Notes under the pieces: generated by a model
Seen by the model: the letters and a program-made list of their open reading frames with translations, nothing else
What the model was told of the DNA's origin: nothing
Databases searched by the model: none
In this document: positions 52,701 through 61,410 of the stretch, one piece after another
Layout: every line of letters starts with the position of its first letter
Position numbering within the stretch: position 1 is the first letter of the stretch
From: Hofstenia miamia
Lineage: Eukaryota > Xenacoelomorpha > Acoela > Hofsteniidae
NCBI GenBank assembly: GCA_900660155.1
Contig: CABFPE010000405.1
Location: 47,641-111,640, forward strand
Reading direction: 5' to 3'
Length of the DNA stretch: 64,000 nt
Program-made: the position numbers and the translations under genes

Positions 52701-55700
52701 GAAACTTATTGCAAATGGGTTAAAAATACATAGGATCATTCGATTGCTAGTGGATTAGTATATCAAAATGTCATGCGATTGATAAACATGTGGACGAATT
52801 AATAAAAATGATGTTGCAAAACACTGGAAACGCGTATGTTAAGAACGTCGATTACCATACCTGCTCGAATTTTCTCTAAAATGTCAATATTATATTAATG
52901 TACAAAAACTATTTAGCAACCATTTCGACTGATTGCATACAAATCGTAGCCCTATTTTAGGGAACTCCAATACGAACTCGTTCATTCGTACTTTGGCTTG
53001 TTGTCGAACTACAAATTGTAAAAANGGGGGGGGGGGGACTCGAACATAATTTCAGTTTTGTTTAATTATTCTATGTGATTTGGATTTTAATTGGAATTCA
53101 ATACTAGATATTTTCTAAATAAGAGCTTTGTTTGCGAAGTACCGGCGCTATACTGTTATCTTTATTGGTCAAGTATACGTTTTATTGTTTAATGTTTAGA
53201 AATGCATTCAGATGAAATTATTTATTGATTTTTAGTTTTGTATATTTTAGAAATGGAAGTGTGGAAACCGTTGCAATTCAAAAATAAAGTTTTAGTCGCT
53301 AATACAATTTGCAACTGCATGCACGAATTCCAAATATTCCGACGAATGTTCCACATGGCACGTTGACGCTTTACTGGTGCACAACATGAACAAACATTCA
53401 GGTGTCCAATGATATCAGTTATTGCCAAAAGGCTTCAAGCTTCGCACTTGTGACATAGCGGATTCGTCTGATTTGGCAGAAAAATTTAACGGCTGAGTTA
53501 GAGTCAAGAATATTGCGCAATTAAAACCAAGTGCGGCTTTAAGGGGCACCCGGGGGCCAGTGCCTCCTCTTTTTAAAGAATTCTCATTTTTGACAAAATT
53601 TCATTTTTATAAATTTCAAATGTTTTTCATGTTGATGTTTACAAGAGTCTCATCCCAAAATTTTAAGTTAGCAATGCATACAATCTTCTAAATTAGAATT
53701 TAGAGGTTTAAAGTACTTGTTATTTATATATTATATCAACCCACAAACAAGAATGTGCCCCCTGTTTCAAAAATCCTAAATTCGCGCGGGATTAGAACAT
53801 TTCTTAGTAGCGACCACTTTACAATTTCTCGACATGTACTAGCAGAGGCGTTATTGGCTACGCCCAGAGTCCTTTTTAAAAATTACGACTGAATTTTTCT
53901 ATGTGTTGTTTAATGTCCTGTAGAGTAACCCATTCCTTAATTCACTGCATGCCAAATTTAATAAGAGTGTAAGTCTTGCCAAAGAAACTTTTGTTCGTTG
54001 TGCGAACATGAAGCAATTTTTCCATAGGCTTTGTCGGTGGCAACATATTCATTTCACGTATTTTAGAAGAATGTAAGTCTTGCCAAAGAAACTTTTCTTC
54101 GTTGTGCGAACATGAAGCAATTTTTCCATAGGCTTTGTCGGTGGCAACATATTCATTTCACGTATTTTAGAAGAATGTAAGTCTTGCCAAAGAAACTTTT
54201 CTTCGTTGTGCGAACATGAAGCAATTTTTCCATAGGCTTTGTCGGTGGCAACATATTCATTTCACGTATTTTAGAAGAATGTAAGTCTTGCCAAAGAAAC
54301 TTTTCTTCGTTGTGCGAACATGAAGCAATTTTTCCATAGGCTTTGTCGGTGGCAACATATTCATTTCACGTATTTTAGAAGAATGTAAGTCTTGCCAAAG
54401 AAACTTTTCTTCGTTGTGCGAACATGAAGCAATTTTTCCATAGGCTTTGTCGGTGGCAACATATTCATTTCACGTATTTTAGAAGAATGTAAGTCTTGCC
54501 AAAGAAACTTTTCTTCGTTGTGCGAACATGAAGCAATTTTTCCATAGGCTTTGTCGGTGGCAACATATTCATTTCACGTATTTTAGAAGAATGTAAGTCT
54601 TGCCAAAGAAACTTTTCTTCGTTGTGCGAACATGAAGCAATTTTTCCATAGGCTTTGTCGGTGGCAACATATTCATTTCACGTATTTTAGAAGAATGTAA
54701 GTCTTGCCAAAGAAACTTTTCTTCGTTGTGCGAACATGAAGCAATTTTTCCATAGGCTTTGTCGGTGGCAACATATTCATTTCACGTATTTTAGAAGAAT
54801 GTAAGTCTTGCCAAAGAAACTTTTCTTCGTTGTGCGAACATGAAGCAATTTTTCCATAGGCTTTGTCGGTGGCAACATATTCATTTCACGTATTTTAGAA
54901 GAATGTAAGTCTTGCCAAAGAAACTTTTCTTCGTTGTGCGAACATGAAGCAATTTTTCCATAGGCTTTGTCGGTGGCAACATATTCATTTCACGTATTTT
55001 AGAAGAATGTAAGTCTTGCCAAAGAAACTTTTCTTCGTTGTGCGAACATGAAGCAATTTTTCCATAGGCTTTGTCGGTGGCAACATATTCATTTCACGTA
55101 TTTTAGAAGAATGTAAGTCTTGCCAAAGAAACTTTTCTTCGTTGTGCGAACATGAAGCAATTTTTCCATAGGCTTTGTCGGTGGCAACATATTCATTTCA
55201 CGTATTTTAGAAGAATGTAAGTCTTGCCAAAGAAACTTTTCTTCGTTGTGCGAACATGAAGCAATTTTTCCATAGGCTTTGTCGGTGGCAACATATTCAT
55301 TTCACGTATTTTAGAAGAATGTAAGTCTTGCCAAAGAAACTTTTCTTCGTTGTGCGAACATGAAGCAATTTTTCCATAGGCTTTGTCGGTGGCAACATAT
55401 TCATTTCACGTATTTTAGAAGAGTTTCTTTATACGTGGTCACCAAATTACTCGTATATAGCGAGAAGAGAAGTGGGGAAAGTGAGCCTCTCCCTGTTAAC
55501 CCGCTGATTTGTCTCACTGGCTCATGTACCACAGAAACGATGAAAACCGACAGAAAGTTCCGTTCTAGAAAAAGCTAAATGGACTTGAAAAAGTTCTCAG
55601 AGGCACCAAGCTGTGATAGCTTCTTCACATGTTTACACAATGGAAGGCCTTAGAAAAGCCCAAAAAGGTAGCATAACAAGCATGACGTCTCACATAAACG

Positions 55701-58431
55701 AAGGAAGTTGAGATGTTTACAATTAAAATTTGGATTACTGACTGAGTTGAACGGCTTGCCCTGAAACCATGTTGCTCCTCCGAGAGTGTGTAGTTCATAG
55801 TTAAATTGTTATGCTGATTTGTTGCGCAAAAAAAAACTTCATAACTAAAATACGTGAAGTGTTTATTAATTTTAACTGCTAAAAATTCGTCCAAAACCAC
55901 GTTGTTAGGACATATCGAAAAATATTCAGTTGTCCAAGAAACGGCCCATGAGAAAATAATTTTAGATTATTTAGTATCTAAGAAAGATAAACCTAGCTTA
56001 GCATGCAAACTGGTGTACATGTACAATATTCCAAAAACAAAGGTGTCTTCATCTTCGCGATTTAAGGAAATTTTACAAAAAAGCAGATGAAAAACTCACT
56101 CGTACGCAGAACTGAACGAGTCTCTTACAGCTAACTATGTGGACAGATTAGAAAAATTGACCATATGCATAAAAACGTAGTGTATGTTTTTAAAAATGAT
56201 GCTATGGTATTCCTAGACGTAATGCATTACCAGTGAGCATGCATTGCAGAAGACATGAGAAATCTAATAAATTAGTTGAATAGGATTGCCATGCATCATT
56301 ATATTATCTTGGATTGTGGAAGCGATCAGATTAAGTTTTCCAAACTCATGAAAGTTGCTGCTTATCTTCCTTATTTAGTTCACATAATAAACTTTGTTGT
56401 TTATAAAATTGTACATTTCTGCAACAAACGCTTTGAAAAAGCCCTCAAATTGTTGATGATTACGCCTCAATACAAATCGATTATTGGAATTCCACCCACC
56501 TAATGTTCAGTCATTTGCCTTTTGTAGAAGGAAAGCTTTCCTTGAATGAAAATGCAGATAAAGAAGGCATTACACTAATTTTGAGGCCAGAATGAAACTG
56601 CCGGATAAAAGATCACATAGTTGTAGGATTATTTTACAATTTTATTGAGCACATAATAGTTCAACATCAGATTTCGCTTAAATGCTGTTCTCCTGGGATA
56701 AATTGATAAAAAAGGAAGATTCTTTGAAAAATTGGCTGACAAGTTACAATCTAGTACATTGTATAACTTATATTTATCCAAGAAGCGATCATTTGATGAG
56801 TCTATTCGGCAACGTGATGGTAACAAACATATAACTTCAACCCCCATAATTGAGCTGCTTAAAATGTTTGCTGCAAGTAATTGTGGCGCTGAGCGTTAGT
56901 TATTTGAAAAGTGATTTGCAAAATGGATTTCACGAGAAATGTTTTCGGTAAGATGGCGGAAAAACTTAGATTGGACTAACTGCATGTCGTATTTCTTATC
57001 AAAATGATTATTTATTCATTTTTACTTATTTTTTAATCATGGGAGATAGGAAAAAGTTGTCTGAAATAGAAAATTGCTGATCAGTGATGCCTATTGCTTG
57101 TTGCCAATGAATATTTAAAAAGATGAACATGGATTGCATTCTCTATGAAAATGTGCAAAACTACAAATAAATAAGAAAAGGTTAAACTCGAACTCGAACA
57201 AAGTTGGTATGAGCCCCAAACTTCGAACAATATAACTAAATAAGTTCATAATCCCTGTTATGTACTACATCTTAGAAAATAGCAGTTGATCCTGCATAGT
57301 ACATGGAATAGATATCAAATGCATTTTGAGATTTTTCTTTTACCGTTGTATTCCATAAACGAATATTGAGAAACATCAATGACCTGATTGATGTTTCAAT
57401 ATATGTCAACCATATTAAAATTTTTCTATAGAAAACATGTCTGCATTGTAAACATTGTATACAACAATGGAATTCAATTTTGCTAATAGTTGAATGCGAT
57501 TGCGTATGAAATGAAACATTGAAAACTATCATAAAATATGTTGATGCAACAAAAAATATTTCAAATGAAAGTTAAATAAAAACTATCTGAAACTAATTTC
57601 CAAAATACAAGATCGAGATATCAACAAAATACTTACAATAGAATGTAAACAATTGAAAGACCCGATTTCACGTTCAACTTAATAATAAAAATATTGTTTA
57701 ATTAAAGAACAGTTTCTTAAAAAATACATAGAGACCAGCATAATTACGTACCTCGAGAAAAGGGTTGATTTCCAAAACTTCAAATTCATGCTGCAGGGCA
57801 ACTTGGAGGTAAATATTGTCAACAGAATAAACTAGTAGATTGATAAAGCGCAAACATTCAACCTAAAGTAAAACTTTAATGAAGTTTCTGTTTGCTATGT
57901 GGTTGAATGTCAACAATAAATCAGATCTCAATTCCATTTAATATAAGTTATTACAGAAAAGTTGGTGTCAGCAATTCACAGTTTGGTAATATACACTCAC
58001 TTACAAAACATAACAAAGAAAAACAAAAAATATGTTACATACATACCTGAAAGTCGATATTATCGTTTTCATTATACAGGAAATGAACCAAAGTCTCAAA
58101 TCGGTTGATTTCGCGGATTGTCTAAAAAATAATACATAAATATATACATATATATACATATATTGACCGCTAAGTACGCGAAAATTTCATTTATATGACC
58201 GCTAAGTACTACTATATAAATGGTAAAAAAAAATTTATATGTCGAACATATAAAAAATGATCACAAGCAAAAAATTTTTAGTGCAAAACAAGCATTGGGA
58301 CTCTCCAAATTTACCACTAAAAGGGTTCCACCCTAAAGTGCCCCAAACAAATTTCAGGGAGGAAAAACCGCTCAGTACTATGGCGTTTTTGGGTCAATAC
58401 CGTTCAGTACAAAATCGTAGGTACTTAGCGG

Positions 58432-58477
<46 letters not shown>

Positions 58478-58575
58478 ATTTTTTTAGTTTTTTAGAAAAC
58501 TTAACCCGGGCCAACATCTATCTTCTTTGAAATGCCGCTGTGTTCAACACAACGCCAATTCTTAAGGTAGTATAA

Positions 58576-58607
<32 letters not shown>

Positions 58608-61367
58608 NNNNNNNNNNNNNNNNNNNNNNNNNNNNNNNNNNNNNNNNNNNNNNNNNNNNNNNNNNNNNNNNNNNNNNNNNNNNNNNNNNNNNNNNNNNNN
58701 NNNNNNNNNNNNNNNNNNNNNNNNNNNNNNNNNNNNNNNNNNNNNNNNNNNNNNNNNNNNNNNNNNNNNNNNNNNNNNNNNNNNNNNNNNNNNNNNNNNN
58801 NNNNNNNNNNNNNNNNNNNNNNNNNNAAGACTTCGCAAATATATGTGTAGTACATTCTTACGTTTCTAAGATTGTTAAAGGCATTGAGAATGAGCAGATG
58901 GCCACTTTCCAACATACACATGGTCTGGAGTAACTCCAAAACCAACTTCTTTGTACCAAGACTTCGGTTAAGGAAACAGAGTGTAAGCGAGTCAATGGCT
59001 TCTGGATGCAGCATCACCTTTTGCAGTCCGACCTAAAAATAGCAATTAAGCCAAAGGTTCCGTTATTTATGGATTAAAAATAATAATTGATGCAAACTAA
59101 AGCACTTGCTTGCTAAAATATAAAATTTAAAACTTGATGAATTAAACACGTGTGTTACATTTGCTTTAAACGTGTATAAACAAAATTAATAATAGGATAC
59201 CACAATTACATTTGCAAATCAACTAATTATCAGTTTCATGTAGCGTTATCGAAAAAAGTCAGATTGCATAAGTTTTTCAAATACTGCATAGTTACAATTT
59301 TGTCACTGGCGTAATTTAGAATATAGTTCTATTATGTTAAACTGAACTAGTGTGGAAACTTTGAACGATTATTGTCAATAGAAAAGTTTATGAAGATCAA
59401 TACTGCGAAACAGAGAAAATCGAAAAGAAAGAAATCAATTCCAACATCAGAAGTAACAGCAACACCAATTGGATTGTCCCAACTAAGCGACCTACATATA
59501 TCCCTGAAAATAATTACGACACAATCAACTAAAATCAAATCCATTCAACCTTGCTCATCAAGCAATCAAAGTTTCAATCCTACTTGTTGCGTATGCATGC
59601 AAGTTGTATCTATAACTACCTGTGGTATGATTCGCTTGCACAAAAAGGTTTAAAGTGTCCTGGTTGGGGAATATCTCCATTATGTCAATCAAAGCAAATG
59701 TCCTTACCTACTCTTGAAGATATCCGATCGCATTCAATACCAGCTCGAAAACATAATCCGATTTCTTGTCGCAATCTTTGGGCGAAAGCTGTGCGCTTAT
59801 CCTTTCAGAAATCCCTTTGAATGTTGACTCATGGATTCAGATTTTCATCATAGCTCCCCGTATTTTGCGGTCTCCTACTCGGGATAACTCCAAACATGTT
59901 CGGTATGAAGAATCAAAAGTTCTTAAACGACTTCAGAGATGGTTGAATGGTGACGTCTCTAGGCTATGGCATGAAGCTATAACGTCAGTTTCTTCTTTTC
60001 GTCAATCCAACTCTGAATTGTTGGTTATCAAACGTACTCCACAGATCGTGCGTGAAGGTAACTTCAAAAAACTATTTCTGCATTAAATTCGGCAGACCTA
60101 TCTTTTGATGAAAGCATTCGCACTATTCTGGAAGAAAAGCTTCCGTCTAGCTTTCCCATTTCTCATGCATATACAATCGATGTCCAACCACTTGTAGTGT
60201 CAAAGATTGCTCTTCTGAAGTGATTTCGGAGTTTTCCTAAAGATTCTGCTGCTGGCGTTTCCAAGCTATCGCCTCTCCTTTTTGAATGCTCTTCAATGTC
60301 CATCACCAGGTTTCGGAGATAATGGTCTTCAGGAAGTGGCGAATTTAATTATGGAGATATTCCCAAGCTTGAGGATCCGCAATTAGAATTATATTTAATT
60401 CGAAGATGTGCGGCTCTTCCAAAAATTCTCACAGTTTGAGAACTTGCAATCCTAACCATATGGCATCTGCAATTTCAGATTTTGTCAAAGCTGTTCATTC
60501 TGCCCTGGAACATATTATAGGTTGTTGGTCTCCTCTTACCAGAAAACACGTTCAAAAAATAAGTTCAATGGCTGCATCTCGGTCTACAAACAATGAACAT
60601 AAATGTGAAATCAAACAATGCTTTGAGCAACTATCAGTGATACTTCAGAGAGGTAATGTCATCCCCATAATATCACTCCAGTTTTTAAGCCAACTGTTTC
60701 AGTAAACCATCAATCATGATACAATTTTTCTTAATCTGATATTTGTGTTTGTTTTGATGTAGATTCTCTTCCTCTTGAGATTATTAACTTTTTTACAGTT
60801 GATTTTATATGATTTCATTTTGTAAACTAATTTTTTACATAAACCTTTAATAATTTCAAATGTTGATTTTGAAAATGGGTTTATAACTTTGTAATTTTAG
60901 TTCATAATAATTTTTAAAGTATGTTAATGCTATGAGAATAGATATTTTCCATCATAGTTGTAAAGCGGATCGGCTCGGGTTTAGATATTCAATATCCATT
61001 CCTTAATACAAAACTTTCTAGGTGTTTTAACCCCTTTCCTACCAAGGACGTATATAAACGTCCTATATTTTGTCACTCAATGACCAAGGACGTATATATA
61101 CGTTGTTGCATAAAAATATTGCCAGACCTTTCTCAACAACCACAGATAATTTATTCAAAGTATCGGAACAATCGGGCTCTTGATCACTCTTTTTATAATC
61201 ATAAGGGGAAGTTCAAGATATGTTTTTGGAACGAACTGGGCGTCGGGTCTTTCTTCCAGCAGTCTCAAATGAAGTAATAATTTGGTATTTTGAACTTTTT
61301 TAAAAAGAGTCAAAGCAAAAATTGTTGCTGAAAAGGACTAGCACAAAACTATAAACTACAACTATTT

Positions 61368-61410
<43 letters not shown>

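Noticed and set aside
53969-55422. Tandem coding repeats of a protein
   Set aside because: The 104-bp period is not a multiple of three and frames are closed in most units.
58518-59017. Minus-strand frames running through the N gap
   Set aside because: Artefact of translating Ns and TA repeats; only the part at 58862-59032 is a real formin exon.
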